Part shown: piece after piece, positions 42,378-51,433 of the stretch | Layout of the letters: every line of letters begins with the position of its first letter | How positions within the stretch are numbered: the first letter of the stretch is position 1 | Assembly (NCBI GenBank): GCA_964619315.1 | Contig: CAZUEH010000005.1 | Coordinates: forward strand, 8,840-72,839 | Length of the DNA: 64,000 bases | Direction: 5' to 3' | DNA from: Fimisoma sp964619315 | GTDB lineage: Bacteria; Bacillota; Clostridia; Peptostreptococcales; Anaerovoracaceae | Position numbers and translations under genes: made by a program | Notes under the pieces: generated by a model | What the model saw: only the letters and a program-made list of their open reading frames with translations | What the model was told of the DNA's origin: nothing | Database searches by the model: none

Positions 42378-44351
42378 CTACAGCTTCGTCTTATATTCAA
42401 ACACCTGGTCTCTAAGGGTGGCCGCTCTTTCAAATTGCAAATCTTTTGCAGCCTGCTTCATTTCAGTTTCCAGTTTCTTAATATAGCTCGTAAGTTCCTT
42501 TTTAGTCATTTCACTAGCCTTCTTGCCTTGGTAATCTGCTTCATCTTCCGCCGCATGGGTTGCTTCAATGACTGCTCTTATTGACTTCTTTATAGAGGCC
42601 GGAGTTATTCCATTATCCTCATTATATTTCTTCTGAATTTCTCTTCTTCTATCGGTTTCTCTGATAGCTGCTTCCATAGCAGGGCTTATTCCATCAGCAT
42701 ACATTACTACTTTGCCATCTACGTTTCTGGCGGCACGGCCTATAGTCTGAATCAATGAAGTTTCTGTACGCAAGAAGCCTTGCTTATCAGCATCTAAAAT
42801 TGCAACAAGGGAAACTTCTGGTATATCTAATCCCTCTCTAAGCAAGTTTATTCCCACCAACACATCAAATACTCCCATTCTCAAATCCCTTATTATTTCT
42901 AATCTCTCAAGGGTCTCAATTTCAGAATGCAAATACCTTACCTTTATACCTACCCCTTTTAGGTAGTCAGTTAAACTTTCTGACATCTTTTTTGTCAAGG
43001 TAGTTACAAAAGCTCGCTCGCCTCTTTCTGTAACTTTTTTGATTTCTCCTATCAAATGGTCGATCTGTCCCTCTGTAGGATATATTTCTATAGGAGGATC
43101 CAGAAGTCCTGTCGGTCTTATGATTTGCTCAGCACTAATTCCACCTGACTGTTCTTTTTCATACGGGGCAGGTGTCGCACTGACATACATTATTTGATTG
43201 ACTAAACTGTTAAACTCGTTGAATTTAAGCGGTCTATTATCAAGGGCTGATGGCAATCTAAATCCATAGTCCACCAAAGCAGATTTTCTTGATCTATCTC
43301 CCTCATACATGGCCCTAAGTTGCGGCAACATTACATGAGATTCATCAACCATTATGAGGAAATCATCTGGGAAATAGTCTATAAGTGTATATGGTTTTTC
43401 GCCTGCCGGCAATCCACTCAAGTGTCTTGAATAGTTTTCTATTCCCTTGCAGCTGCCGATTTCTCTTAGCATTTCAAGGTCGTATCTCGTTCTCTGTTCT
43501 ATACGCTGAGCCTCTAAGAGTTTGCCTCTATCTTTGAACCACTGAACCCTTTCTCTAAGTTCTTCGTCAATGGTTCTTACTGCTTCTTCCATTTTTTCTG
43601 GCGAAGTCACATAGTGAGATGCAGGATAGACCGCCACATGGTCTCTTAAACCAATTATCTCTCCTGTCACAGGATTCATTTCTTTTATATTTTCAACTTC
43701 ATCCCCGAACAGTTCTATTCTCACAGCAGTTTCGCTTCCTGCCGGAAAAACATCTATCAGCTCTCCACGCACCCTAAAAGTGCCTCGATCAAAGGATAAG
43801 TCATTTCTTACATATTGAATGTCCACCAACTTGCGCAAAATATCTTTTCGGCTTTTTTCCATGCCTGGTCTCAAGGAAAGCACCTGGTTTTCATAATCGA
43901 CCGGGCTTCCAAGTCCATATATGCACGAAACGCTGGCAACGATTATAACGTCTTTTCTCTCGGCCAATGAGCCTGTTGCAGAATGTCGAAGTTTGTCGAT
44001 CTCGTCGTTTATCTGGGAGTCTTTTTCTATATATGTGTCCGTAGATGCCACATATGCTTCTGGCTGAAAGTAATCATAATAAGAAACAAAATACTCCACC
44101 GCATTCTCGGGAAAGAACTCTTTGAACTCCCCGTGAAGCTGTGCAGCTAAAGTCTTATTGTGTGAAATTATGAGAGTAGGCTTCTGAACCTTCTCGATTA
44201 TTTTTGCCATAGTAAAGGTCTTGCCCGATCCTGTAACGCCCATAAGGGTCTGGGATTTTTCCCCTTGCAAGATTCCTTCGGAAAGCTTTTCTACAGCCTG
44301 TGGCTGATCTCCCGTAAGCTCAAACGGGGCATGCACTTTAAATTTGTTCAT
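42378..44351 (-). CDS. uvrB: Excinuclease ABC subunit B
   Basis: The 657-residue helicase-like protein has Walker A G-V-T-G-S-G-K-T (about 39-46), the damage-probing beta-hairpin Y-Y-D-Y-F-Q-P-E-A-Y (about 92-101), helicase motif T-I-G-R-A-A-R and a C-terminal UVR motif that binds UvrC. It verifies lesions and positions UvrC for the cuts. uvrC itself is not in the window. I looked for an SOS box upstream and found no good match to the Gram-positive consensus. Confidence 0.98.
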   Translation of the reverse strand: MNKFKVHAPFELTGDQPQAVEKLSEGILQGEKSQTLMGVTGSGKTFTMAKIIEKVQKPTLIISHNKTLAAQLHGEFKEFFPENAVEYFVSYYDYFQPEAYVASTDTYIEKDSQINDEIDKLRHSATGSLAERKDVIIVASVSCIYGLGSPVDYENQVLSLRPGMEKSRKDILRKLVDIQYVRNDLSFDRGTFRVRGELIDVFPAGSETAVRIELFGDEVENIKEMNPVTGEIIGLRDHVAVYPASHYVTSPEKMEEAVRTIDEELRERVQWFKDRGKLLEAQRIEQRTRYDLEMLREIGSCKGIENYSRHLSGLPAGEKPYTLIDYFPDDFLIMVDESHVMLPQLRAMYEGDRSRKSALVDYGFRLPSALDNRPLKFNEFNSLVNQIMYVSATPAPYEKEQSGGISAEQIIRPTGLLDPPIEIYPTEGQIDHLIGEIKKVTERGERAFVTTLTKKMSESLTDYLKGVGIKVRYLHSEIETLERLEIIRDLRMGVFDVLVGINLLREGLDIPEVSLVAILDADKQGFLRTETSLIQTIGRAARNVDGKVVMYADGISPAMEAAIRETDRRREIQKKYNEDNGITPASIKKSIRAVIEATHAAEDEADYQGKKASEMTKKELTSYIKKLETEMKQAAKDLQFERAATLRDQVFEYKTKL

Positions 44352-44393
44352 CTAGTTACCCCTCGTAAATAGCATAATCAACGCAATGACAAT

Positions 44394-44422
44394 ATTATAC
44401 CAAAAGTTGTTTTAAAAGTACA
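44394..44422 (-). promoter_or_regulatory. Promoter of uvrBA
   Basis: A perfect TATAAT lies at 44394-44399 on the minus strand, with a weak -35 (TGTACT, 44417-44422) at 17 bases. Confidence 0.55.
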
Positions 44423-44460
44423 TAGAAAAAAGCACAAATGTTCTTTTTTGTCTTTGCACA

Positions 44461-44489
44461 AAACATGGCAGACACAACTGTGCCTGCCA
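44461..44489 (-). terminator. Terminator after the lipoprotein gene
   Basis: Arms TGGCAGACACA and TGTGCCTGCCA pair with one mismatch, followed on the minus strand by TGTTTTG. Confidence 0.6.
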
Positions 44490-44528
44490 CTGACTTTATA
44501 ACATATATGCTCTTTGAGTTTAATTATT

Positions 44529-45686
44529 TTAACTGTTTAAGTCCATGATGTAAAAGTCTTCATAATTTATGGACAAAATATATCTATCCTTCCCTGCAGG
44601 ATGAAAATATTTTACTAGGCAATTAGGATCATTCTCCATTTCTTCAGAAAGTATAACTTCCCCTACTAGGCCATCCTCTATGTTTATGTAGTACGGATTA
44701 AAACCATCATCAACAACTAAGCAATACTTGCCTCCTGAGCCAACCATGCGCCACCATCTTTTTGTCTGTGAAAAATCCTTTGCTTCTGACTTGCCAAGCG
44801 GTATTCCCTCTATGGTTGTTTTTCCCATTTCTCCTCCGAGTGAAGCTACTATATAGTTTTCTGTTATACTGGACGAGTTTATTTGGTCCTCCAATTCATG
44901 CTTAACCTTAACACTTTCTTCATCGCCAGCCACCAACAAAGTCTTTTTATTTTTAGAATCGTATAATTCAATTAAATATGACTTGCCATTAGGCTGGATA
45001 ATACTGTCTTTCTCAAAGCCTTCTAAGATCTCAATATTCTCTGGCTCAAGGTCAACTATCTTATTTATAGATACCTCTATCTCATCTTCTTTATTGACTC
45101 TTTCGCAACAATAAACGGGCACCTCTCCTGCCATCGTTATTTCGGCTGCAAATTCATTTTTGCTGTAACCAGAATCTAGTTCCTTCTGAGTTTTTCCGTC
45201 AAAATATGTAATACTCCATTTGTAGAAAGCATTTTCTCCTAATGGTTCTTCACCAACAGCTTTAGAATTTGCGTAGACAATTCCTTCCTTATATGGGACT
45301 GCGCTATAAATCAGTTTATCACTTTTAATGTCGTAAAGAGTGCTCGAATTACTTTTGTCATACTTGACCATATACACACCATTTGTTCTTATATCTGGAA
45401 ATGTAATGCTCGTGGCGGTAACTATATTGTCATTTACATTTGCTACCAAAAAACAATCTTCATCAGAATAGCAGACTGTGTACATATTTAAACTTTTATT
45501 TCTCGACTCATCAACTACCAGCTCGAATGGCATATTTATTTTGGAAAGCTTCGGTTGAATCGCCTCTCCATTATATGTTTGGGTCAAGCCATCTGCTCCC
45601 TGCCCTTTGTTTGCGCACCCAGTCAACAAGCAACCAATCAAAAGTAACATACATAGGCTCATTGTTTTGATTTTTTGCATAGTCAT
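44529..45686 (-). CDS. Hypothetical lipoprotein with beta-propeller-like repeats
   Basis: From the ATG at 45686 the protein has 385 residues and a lipoprotein signal ending L-T-G-C (Cys24). An AAAGG site lies nine bases upstream; the longer frame to 45809 reads into the preceding gene. The mature part is rich in short strand-like segments, such as G-V-Y-M-V-K-Y-D and D-R-Y-I-L-S-I-N-Y, which suggests a surface-bound beta-propeller, but I do not recognise a family. It is downstream of a small membrane protein gene, with a cluster of Spo0A-box-like sites above that. Confidence 0.7.
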   Translation of the reverse strand: MTMQKIKTMSLCMLLLIGCLLTGCANKGQGADGLTQTYNGEAIQPKLSKINMPFELVVDESRNKSLNMYTVCYSDEDCFLVANVNDNIVTATSITFPDIRTNGVYMVKYDKSNSSTLYDIKSDKLIYSAVPYKEGIVYANSKAVGEEPLGENAFYKWSITYFDGKTQKELDSGYSKNEFAAEITMAGEVPVYCCERVNKEDEIEVSINKIVDLEPENIEILEGFEKDSIIQPNGKSYLIELYDSKNKKTLLVAGDEESVKVKHELEDQINSSSITENYIVASLGGEMGKTTIEGIPLGKSEAKDFSQTKRWWRMVGSGGKYCLVVDDGFNPYYINIEDGLVGEVILSEEMENDPNCLVKYFHPAGKDRYILSINYEDFYIMDLNS

Positions 45687-45712
45687 AGCCAACAACCTTT
45701 CTTCACATTCAA

Positions 45713-45955
45713 TTAATGTTTCTTCTCTTTCTTTATTGCAATCACAAACAACAGAGTTCCTGCAATTGCTAATACAACATTTGCAACAAATATTACATTT
45801 AACGGCCAATCGCCAAGATATTCTAAAGGCTCTGAATATGCCGTTCCTCCACAGGCAAGGCTCAGCTGCTGCAAAATATGCACAAAAAACACTTCTGATA
45901 TTGCGAGGATATATCCCACAGTCATCATGATTATGTATAATATTTTATTCAACAT
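45713..45955 (-). CDS. Small hypothetical two-segment membrane protein
   Basis: The 80-residue protein has two hydrophobic segments (about 5-30 and 52-74), an intervening loop with a single cysteine and a lysine-rich end K-K-E-K-K-H. AGGAG precedes its ATG. I do not recognise a family. The lipoprotein gene begins 27 bases after its stop, so the two probably form a pair acting at the membrane. Confidence 0.6.
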   Translation of the reverse strand: MLNKILYIIMMTVGYILAISEVFFVHILQQLSLACGGTAYSEPLEYLGDWPLNVIFVANVVLAIAGTLLFVIAIKKEKKH

Positions 45956-46470
45956 TTTATTCCTCCTTAATTAAAACAATTTTAAGCACACAATTTTTTC
46001 TCTTACTATATTCAAATTGTACTCTTTTCTAATTATTTCGTCAATAAAAGGTATGAATATTATATGTCATCATAAGCAAATCCCCCCCCCCGCTTCATTG
46101 ACATGCCCGAAATACCACTCGAAGCGGAAAAGAGTGGGGCAAACCCCACTCGAAATTGTGTTTTGGGGCGAAACGAGTGGGGTCGAATTTAAGCGTCGAC
46201 AATTTTCGACAGGCTCATCGCCACCTTTCGACAAAATTCGACATTCGCCAACTGTTAATACCCTGCGTCTTGCCCAAGGCCGCCACCTTTCGACAAAATT
46301 CGACATTCGTCAGCCCTACCTTTCGACAAAATTCGACATTCGCCAACAATGAGTATACCTACATTCGTCAACTGTTAATACCCTGCGCCCTTCGCCAACT
46401 CTGCGGCCTACGCCAAACGGCCTGCCCATACAGCCGCTTCGGCGCCTCATACAAAATCCAGATTTTTGCA
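45956..46470 (-). other. Long repeat-rich intergenic region
   Basis: Apart from the heptamer cluster, this 515-base region holds a run of nine C (about 46082-46090), a 9-bp inverted repeat CCCCACTCG/CGAGTGGGG (about 46145-46183), and locally higher GC than its neighbours. Frames in it, such as one at 46156-46518, simply translate the repeats and have no start signals. I see no RNA gene. Confidence 0.6.
46195..46342 (-). repeat. Cluster of TGTCGAA heptamers resembling tandem Spo0A boxes
   Basis: On the minus strand TGTCGAA occurs at 46205-46211, 46227-46233, 46237-46243, 46289-46295, 46299-46305, 46322-46328 and 46332-46338, with a near match TGTCGAC at 46195-46201. They come as four pairs, each exactly 10 bases apart, so both members face the same side of the helix. 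The sequence matches the Spo0A box TGNCGAA. A further 19-base repeat (CAACTGTTAATACCCTGCG) occurs at 46250-46268 and 46370-46388. The cluster lies 240-390 bases upstream of the membrane protein/lipoprotein pair. Binding is not shown; only the pattern is seen. Confidence 0.65.
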
Positions 46471-46494
46471 ACAAAAAACGAGCCGCGAGGCTCG
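46470..46494 (-). terminator. Terminator after the NSS transporter gene
   Basis: CGAGCC and GGCTCG (46479-46494) enclose a GCGA tetraloop and are followed on the minus strand by TTTTTTGTTG. Confidence 0.85.
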
Positions 46495-46510
46495 CTCTTT
46501 TATTGTATTA

Positions 46511-47917
46511 CTACTTGAACATTCCCAGTCCAAAGAAGGTGTCAATCTGGCCAAGGAGTACTAGCACCATCATTACTGGTGCAACGAATTTTATGCAAAA
46601 TTCGTAGAATCTCTTGGTTCTGAATTGATGCCCGTTGAGAGTGACTTCTTCGCTGACCCAGTCAGTAGGGATGATTATGGCACAATAGCAGGCTCCTAGA
46701 GGCATCAATATGCCTTCTGCAATTAGATCGATAGCATCGAGCCAAGTGCTTTGTCCAAAGAATTGTGGGAATCCGTTTTCGCCCAAACCATCTATAGAAA
46801 CTAACGCTGCCGTTATCGCTATGCTCACGCCTATAATTGTGGATAGTTTTTTTCTGCTAGGTGCTTTGCCGCTCTCTATGGCCTTGTCCATTGCTACAGC
46901 TGTTATTCCCTCCAACAGTGAAATTGCCGAAGTAATAGCCGCAATAAATACTAAGGTGTACATAAGGAATCCGAAGATCGGACCAAAGCTTCCCATAGAG
47001 TTAAAGACCGTTTGTAATGTTACAAACAATAGTCCAGCTCCTTGCGTTGGTTCAAGTCCAGATGCAAATACCGCTGGCATTGTTGCAAGTCCTGCCATAA
47101 TGGCAACCACTGTGTCAGCAAGCGGAATTATAAGAGCACTTTTTTCCAAGTTTTCTGTTTTAGGCAAATATGATCCGTATGCTATCAAAATAGCCATCCC
47201 TAGGGAAAGGGAAAAGAACATTTGACCTCCTGCAACTGAGAGAACAGTTATCCAGCCTGTGCCCTCAAAAGCTGACCAGTCAGGTTTGAACATGAATGCT
47301 AGACCCTCAGCTGCTCCAGGTAAAGTAACGCTTCTAATAATAACAATAACTAACATTACGAATAGTGCAGGCATGGCAATTGTTGAAAATTTTTCTATAC
47401 CGCCAGATACTCCACCTCTTACTACCCATACAGTCAATGCTACAAATATAAGGGAGAATACTACTGTCTGTCCCATGTTTGTAGTGAAATCCCCAAAGAA
47501 CGCACCACTGTCTTGGCCTGCAACTCCCCAGCTTGCCCCAAAAAGGTCGCCAAGGTTTGCGATTGCATATTTGATACAATAACCGCCAAGCATTGAGTAA
47601 AATGATAAGATGAGCCACGGTGCTATAGCTTCCATCCATCCTATAAATGCATATTTCTTTGATATTGCTTTATAAGCTCCAACTACACCTTTTCCTGTCT
47701 TTCTTCCCATGGCAAGTTCAGTTACCATGATTACATATCCTACGAATACAACAAGTATTAGATAAAGTATTAAGAATGCGAAGCCCCCATTTGCTCCCAT
47801 CTTGTAAGGAAACCCCCATAAATTTCCAAGACCTACCGCAGAACCAACTGCAGCCATCAAAAATCCTAAACTCGAGCCGAATTGGCCCTTGTCTTGTTCT
47901 TGAAGTTTTTTTCCCAT
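46511..47917 (-). CDS. Sodium-dependent transporter, SNF/NSS family
   Basis: The 468-residue membrane protein has about twelve segments and the NSS signature near the N-terminus: F-L-M-A-A-V-G-S-A-V-G-L-G-N-L-W-G-F-P, which forms the sodium and substrate site of segment 1. Members such as LeuT and TnaT import amino acids with sodium; the exact amino acid is not predictable. The preferred start is the ATG at 47917, with GGAGG upstream; the frame extends to 47989 without a site. It ends in a good terminator. Confidence 0.9.
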   Translation of the reverse strand: MGKKLQEQDKGQFGSSLGFLMAAVGSAVGLGNLWGFPYKMGANGGFAFLILYLILVVFVGYVIMVTELAMGRKTGKGVVGAYKAISKKYAFIGWMEAIAPWLILSFYSMLGGYCIKYAIANLGDLFGASWGVAGQDSGAFFGDFTTNMGQTVVFSLIFVALTVWVVRGGVSGGIEKFSTIAMPALFVMLVIVIIRSVTLPGAAEGLAFMFKPDWSAFEGTGWITVLSVAGGQMFFSLSLGMAILIAYGSYLPKTENLEKSALIIPLADTVVAIMAGLATMPAVFASGLEPTQGAGLLFVTLQTVFNSMGSFGPIFGFLMYTLVFIAAITSAISLLEGITAVAMDKAIESGKAPSRKKLSTIIGVSIAITAALVSIDGLGENGFPQFFGQSTWLDAIDLIAEGILMPLGACYCAIIIPTDWVSEEVTLNGHQFRTKRFYEFCIKFVAPVMMVLVLLGQIDTFFGLGMFK

Positions 47918-48127
47918 ATATAATGGTCCTCCACTCACTAGCATAAATTTATACCCTTTTTTAGGGTACAGCCACAGTAACTGTATCAAAATATGCTGAT
48001 TTTGTCAATGTTACGCACAATTGCACCGCCCACATCTCGTCTATATTAAAATGTTCAACAAATTCTATTCCAACAAAATTGTGGTTGTGCTATAATATGG
48101 GAAGAAAAAGCAGAAAGGTTAGCAAAT

Positions 48128-48613
48128 ATGGCTATTGAAAAAGTAAGAGAGTATTTTAAAGAATTGGGAATCGAAGATAAGATTCTGGAATTCGAAGTAT
48201 CCAGCGCAACAGTAGAGTTGGCTGCTCAGGCAGTCGGTGTAGAAGGAGCAAGGATTTGCAAGACCATATCGTTGAAAGACGGCGAAAATGGTTGCATTCT
48301 AATTCAGGCTGCGGGAGACACTAAAATTGATAACCGCAAGTTCAAAGAGCAGTTTCAGCAAAAAGCAAAGATGCTATCCCCTGACGAAGTCCTTGCATTT
48401 ACAGGGCATGCAGTAGGCGGCGTATGCGCCTTTGCTATCAACAACCCTAACGTTAGAATATATTGTGATGAGTCCATGAAAAGGTTCGATACGGTATTTC
48501 CCGCTTGTGGAAGCAGCAACAGTGCTGTAGAATTCAACTGTGACGACCTCTATCGTTATTCAAACGCCTTGGGTTGGGTAGACGTTTGCAAATTAAATCC
48601 GCGACAAGAATAA
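48128..48613 (+). CDS. YbaK/ProX-type aminoacyl-tRNA deacylase
   Basis: This 161-residue protein has the YbaK/EbsC fold used for trans-editing of mischarged tRNA. It contains I-C-K-T-I-S-L (the conserved lysine, about 43), G-H-A-V-G-G-V-C-A-F (about 97) and F-P-A-C-G-S-S-N-S-A (about 130), the usual three blocks. Relatives hydrolyse Cys- or Ala-tRNA-Pro. TATAAT lies at 48091-48096 with a weak TTCCAA at 17 bases. It precedes the YitT gene by 20 bases and may share its transcript. Confidence 0.87.
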   Translation: MAIEKVREYFKELGIEDKILEFEVSSATVELAAQAVGVEGARICKTISLKDGENGCILIQAAGDTKIDNRKFKEQFQQKAKMLSPDEVLAFTGHAVGGVCAFAINNPNVRIYCDESMKRFDTVFPACGSSNSAVEFNCDDLYRYSNALGWVDVCKLNPRQE

Positions 48614-48632
48614 AAATTGGTAGGAATGAGAT

Positions 48633-49502
48633 ATGGTATCTGCAAAAAAGAAAAAAATTAAAGATGAAATAATGATGTTCCTGTTTCTTACTTTGGCATC
48701 AGCAATTATTGCATTTAACTTGAAAAGCTTTGTCCAGACCGGGCATTTGTTCCCAAGTGGCTTTAGTGGTTTAACAGTGCTTATACTTCGAACTGCCAGT
48801 GAGTTTTTTGGCATAGAAATTCCTTACTCTTTAATTTATTTGCCTCTAAACTTATTCCCCGCATATTTGGGTTTCAGATATATAGGTAAGAAGTTTACTA
48901 TCTATTCGTTTTATGTAGTTATTCTTTCTAGTATCTTGACTGACGTATTCCCTTCAGTAACCATAACCTATGATCCATTGCTTATTAGCGTGTTTGGTGG
49001 GCTTGTTGGAAGTGCGGCTATAAGCCTTTGTTTAGTCAACGGCGCTAGCGGCGGTGGAACTGATTTTATTTCCATATATTTTTCAGAGAAAAAAGGCGTC
49101 GATGCTTGGAATATGATTTTATTGGCCAATGTGATTTTGCTAGTCACAGCAGGAATTCTATTTGGTTTCGACAAAGCACTTTATTCAATAATATATCAAT
49201 ATGTAGGAACTCAAGTTATCCAGCTATTGTTCAAACGCTATAAGCAGGATACCTTGTTTATAATTACAAATTTTCCGGAGGAAGTCTACTGCAAAATCCG
49301 TGATATAACCCATCACGATGCCACCAGAATAGAAGCCATTGGCTGCTTCGAAGGCGCCCAAAGGCATATCCTATATTCTGTTGTGGGAAGAGAGCAAGTA
49401 AATATGATTATCGCCGAAATCAAAAAAATCGACCCAAAAGCGTTCATCAATGTAATAAACACTGAACAATTGGACGGTCGTTTTTATAAAAAGCCTTATT
49501 AA
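48633..49502 (+). CDS. YitT family membrane protein (DUF2179 C-terminus)
   Basis: The 289-residue protein has an N-terminal membrane domain of about five or six segments with F-P-S-G-F-S-G-L-T and N-G-A-S-G-G-G-T-D-F (about 131-140), then a C-terminal soluble DUF2179 domain containing G-R-E-Q-V-N-M-I. This is the common YitT layout in Firmicutes. Function is not established, though paralogues are abundant in spore formers. It follows the deacylase gene closely. Confidence 0.9.
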   Translation: MVSAKKKKIKDEIMMFLFLTLASAIIAFNLKSFVQTGHLFPSGFSGLTVLILRTASEFFGIEIPYSLIYLPLNLFPAYLGFRYIGKKFTIYSFYVVILSSILTDVFPSVTITYDPLLISVFGGLVGSAAISLCLVNGASGGGTDFISIYFSEKKGVDAWNMILLANVILLVTAGILFGFDKALYSIIYQYVGTQVIQLLFKRYKQDTLFIITNFPEEVYCKIRDITHHDATRIEAIGCFEGAQRHILYSVVGREQVNMIIAEIKKIDPKAFINVINTEQLDGRFYKKPY

Positions 49503-49576
49503 CAACCAGTTTTAATGTAACAATAATTATAAAAGTGTGATTTATAATATTCGTACAGAGAAAAGGAGATAAAAAA

Positions 49577-50464
49577 ATGAAAACAGTCGATTTAATTGGG
49601 GTACAAATGGACATGGGCGCTTCAACTAGAGGTGTCAACATGGGGCCTGCTGCAATCAGATATGCAGGAATTGTAAACGGAATCAAGGAATTAGGAATGG
49701 AATGCGTAGACAAAGGCGACCTTATTCCAATGGCAACAGGCAAGACCGCTGATAGCATGAGATGCTTTGAGCAGGTTAATGACATCAACAATAGGTTGTA
49801 CAAAGAAGTTTTAGAATCTCATGAAAAAGGTTCATTTCCAATAGTTTTAGGTGGCGACCACAGTATTGCTGCTGGAAGTATTTCAGCTACAGCAAAGCAC
49901 TTCAAAAACATTGGTCTTATTTGGGTAGATGCTCATGGTGATTGGAATAATGACGAGTCTTCTCTAACAGGTAATATGCACGGCATGCCGTTTTCCGCAG
50001 TATGTGGCGCTGGCCCTGACATAATGGTAGATTTTGGCCAGGAACCAGTGTATGTAAATACTAAAAACTGTGTACAGATTGCCGGAAGAGACATCGATCC
50101 TATGGAAAGAATCAGAATGAGAGAGCACGGAGTTACTGTATTTTCTATCGCAGACATAGACAGAATGGGTATGCCTACCGTTATCGAAAAGGCAATCGAA
50201 ATCGCTTCTGCTGGTACAGAGGGAATTCACGTAAGCTTTGACATCGATTCAGTTACACCTGAATACGCTCCAGGAACTGGCACCATCGTTCACAGCGGCC
50301 TTACTTCAAGAGAAGCTTTCTACCTAGTAGAAACCCTTTGTGAAAGCAAAAAAGTTTTAGCTTTTGACATGGTAGAAGTTAACCCTATCTTGGACAAAGG
50401 AAATATGACTGGCAAAATGGCAATGGAATTAACCTTGTCAATGCTTGGAAAAGTAGTTTACTAA
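49577..50464 (+). CDS. rocF: Arginase
   Basis: The 295-residue ureohydrolase has the manganese-binding blocks: G-G-D-H-S-I (about 95-100), D-A-H-G-D-W-N (about 118-124) and S-F-D-I-D-S-V-T-P (about 221-229), followed by A-P-G-T-G-T. It hydrolyses arginine to ornithine and urea. The N-terminal M-D-M-G-A-S-T-R-G-V-N-M-G-P favours arginase over agmatinase. AAAGGAG precedes the ATG. It is followed by a strong terminator. No other arginine catabolic gene is adjacent. Confidence 0.93.
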   Translation: MKTVDLIGVQMDMGASTRGVNMGPAAIRYAGIVNGIKELGMECVDKGDLIPMATGKTADSMRCFEQVNDINNRLYKEVLESHEKGSFPIVLGGDHSIAAGSISATAKHFKNIGLIWVDAHGDWNNDESSLTGNMHGMPFSAVCGAGPDIMVDFGQEPVYVNTKNCVQIAGRDIDPMERIRMREHGVTVFSIADIDRMGMPTVIEKAIEIASAGTEGIHVSFDIDSVTPEYAPGTGTIVHSGLTSREAFYLVETLCESKKVLAFDMVEVNPILDKGNMTGKMAMELTLSMLGKVVY

Positions 50465-50478
50465 TTAAAAATACAAAT

Positions 50479-50525
50479 AACGCCTATGGTTCTTGCTTTG
50501 ATGCAAGATCCATAGGCGTTTTCTT
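50479..50525 (+). terminator. Terminator between arginase and bofA
   Basis: An outer 11-bp stem AACGCCTATGG/CCATAGGCGTT encloses an inner TCTTGC/GCAAGA helix and is followed by TTTCTTTTT. It is probably used from both sides. Confidence 0.88.
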
Positions 50526-50531
50526 TTTATT

Positions 50532-50792
50532 TTATAGATTAAGTAAGATCAGCACTATTGCTCCTGGTACTCCGAAGATTCCCACAATAAGTGCATTGAT
50601 CATGGTGAGAGGAATTGTGATTCCCCAAGTCACCCCTATTGCGTTGACCAGCAATATAATCGCTCCTCCTACAAGGCTATTTAGCGCCAGTTTGAGTAGC
50701 AGCTTAAGTGGCCAAATGAAAATATTTCCAAAAATAAATATTAGAATTATTGCCCCTATGTAGGTCAATAAAATCCCCAAATCGATCCCCAT
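50532..50792 (-). CDS. bofA: BofA family pro-sigma-K processing inhibitor-like protein
   Basis: The 86-residue protein is almost entirely hydrophobic with two or three membrane segments. Its later half, N-S-L-V-G-G-A-I-I-L-L-V-N and G-I-T-I-P-L-T and the end G-V-P-G-A-I-V-L-I-L, matches BofA. In B. subtilis BofA holds the SpoIVFB protease inactive until late sporulation. Position after recR is the conserved Firmicute order. Its presence hints that the organism or its ancestors formed spores, but bofA homologues persist in some non-sporulating lineages. Confidence 0.85.
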   Translation of the reverse strand: MGIDLGILLTYIGAIILIFIFGNIFIWPLKLLLKLALNSLVGGAIILLVNAIGVTWGITIPLTMINALIVGIFGVPGAIVLILLNL

Positions 50793-50825
50793 TTGTTTTT
50801 CCTTTCACTCTTTTAAAAGTCTTTT

Positions 50826-51425
50826 CTATAACTCTCTGCGACCCTCCATAGCTTTGAGGAGAGTAACTTCATCAGCATATTCCAAATCCCCTCCCACAGG
50901 GATTCCGTGTGCGATTCTGGATACCTTTATTCCAGCCGGCTTTATGAGCCTTGCTATGTACATTGCTGTAGCTTCACCCTCTATGTTAGGATTTGTAGCG
51001 ACTATCAGTTCCTTTACGTCGCTTTGCTGCAATCTGGTGATTAGGGATTTTAGATTTATATCCTCTGGCCCTATGCCCTCCATTGGAGAAATCACTCCAT
51101 TAAGGACATGATAAAGGCCGTTAAACTCCCTTATCCTTTCCATTGCCGCAACATCTTTTGGACTTTCTACCACACAGATTACATTAGTCAATCTGCTAGT
51201 ATCAGTGCATATGCTACATGGATCCTTATCGGTCAAATTGCCGCAGACGGTACAATATTTCATTTCTTTTTTTGCTTCTACGATAGACTCTGCCAGTGCG
51301 TTAGCCTCTATATCGTCTAATGACAAGATGTGAAAAGCTAATCTTTGTGCAGTTTTGTAGCCTATTCCCGGCAATTTTGAAAGCTCCCCTATTAACCTCG
51401 CTAAAGGTTTTGGATACTGTTTCAT
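50826..51425 (-). CDS. recR: Recombination protein RecR
   Basis: The 199-residue protein has the helix-hairpin-helix L-P-G-I-G-Y-K-T-A-Q-R, a four-cysteine zinc finger from C-T-V-C-G to C-S-I-C, and a Toprim domain beginning V-V-E-S-P-K-D-V. It works with RecO and RecF to load RecA at gaps. The gene is third in the dnaX-ebfC-recR-bofA run, eight bases after ebfC. Confidence 0.97.
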   Translation of the reverse strand: MKQYPKPLARLIGELSKLPGIGYKTAQRLAFHILSLDDIEANALAESIVEAKKEMKYCTVCGNLTDKDPCSICTDTSRLTNVICVVESPKDVAAMERIREFNGLYHVLNGVISPMEGIGPEDINLKSLITRLQQSDVKELIVATNPNIEGEATAMYIARLIKPAGIKVSRIAHGIPVGGDLEYADEVTLLKAMEGRREL

Positions 51426-51433
51426 ATTAACCT

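Noticed and set aside
44440..44470. LexA (SOS) box upstream of uvrB
   Set aside because: GAACATTTGTGC has only half of the Gram-positive consensus CGAACNNNNGTTCG and lies downstream of the promoter distance expected.
46224..46342. CRISPR or short-repeat array at 46.2 kb
   Set aside because: The repeats are only three 24-base copies at irregular distances (62 and 33 bases) and the intervals share further repeats, so there are no spacers.
46156..46518. Plus-strand open frame through the repeat region
   Set aside because: It translates the repeats, has no ribosome binding site, and overlaps the terminator of the NSS transporter gene.
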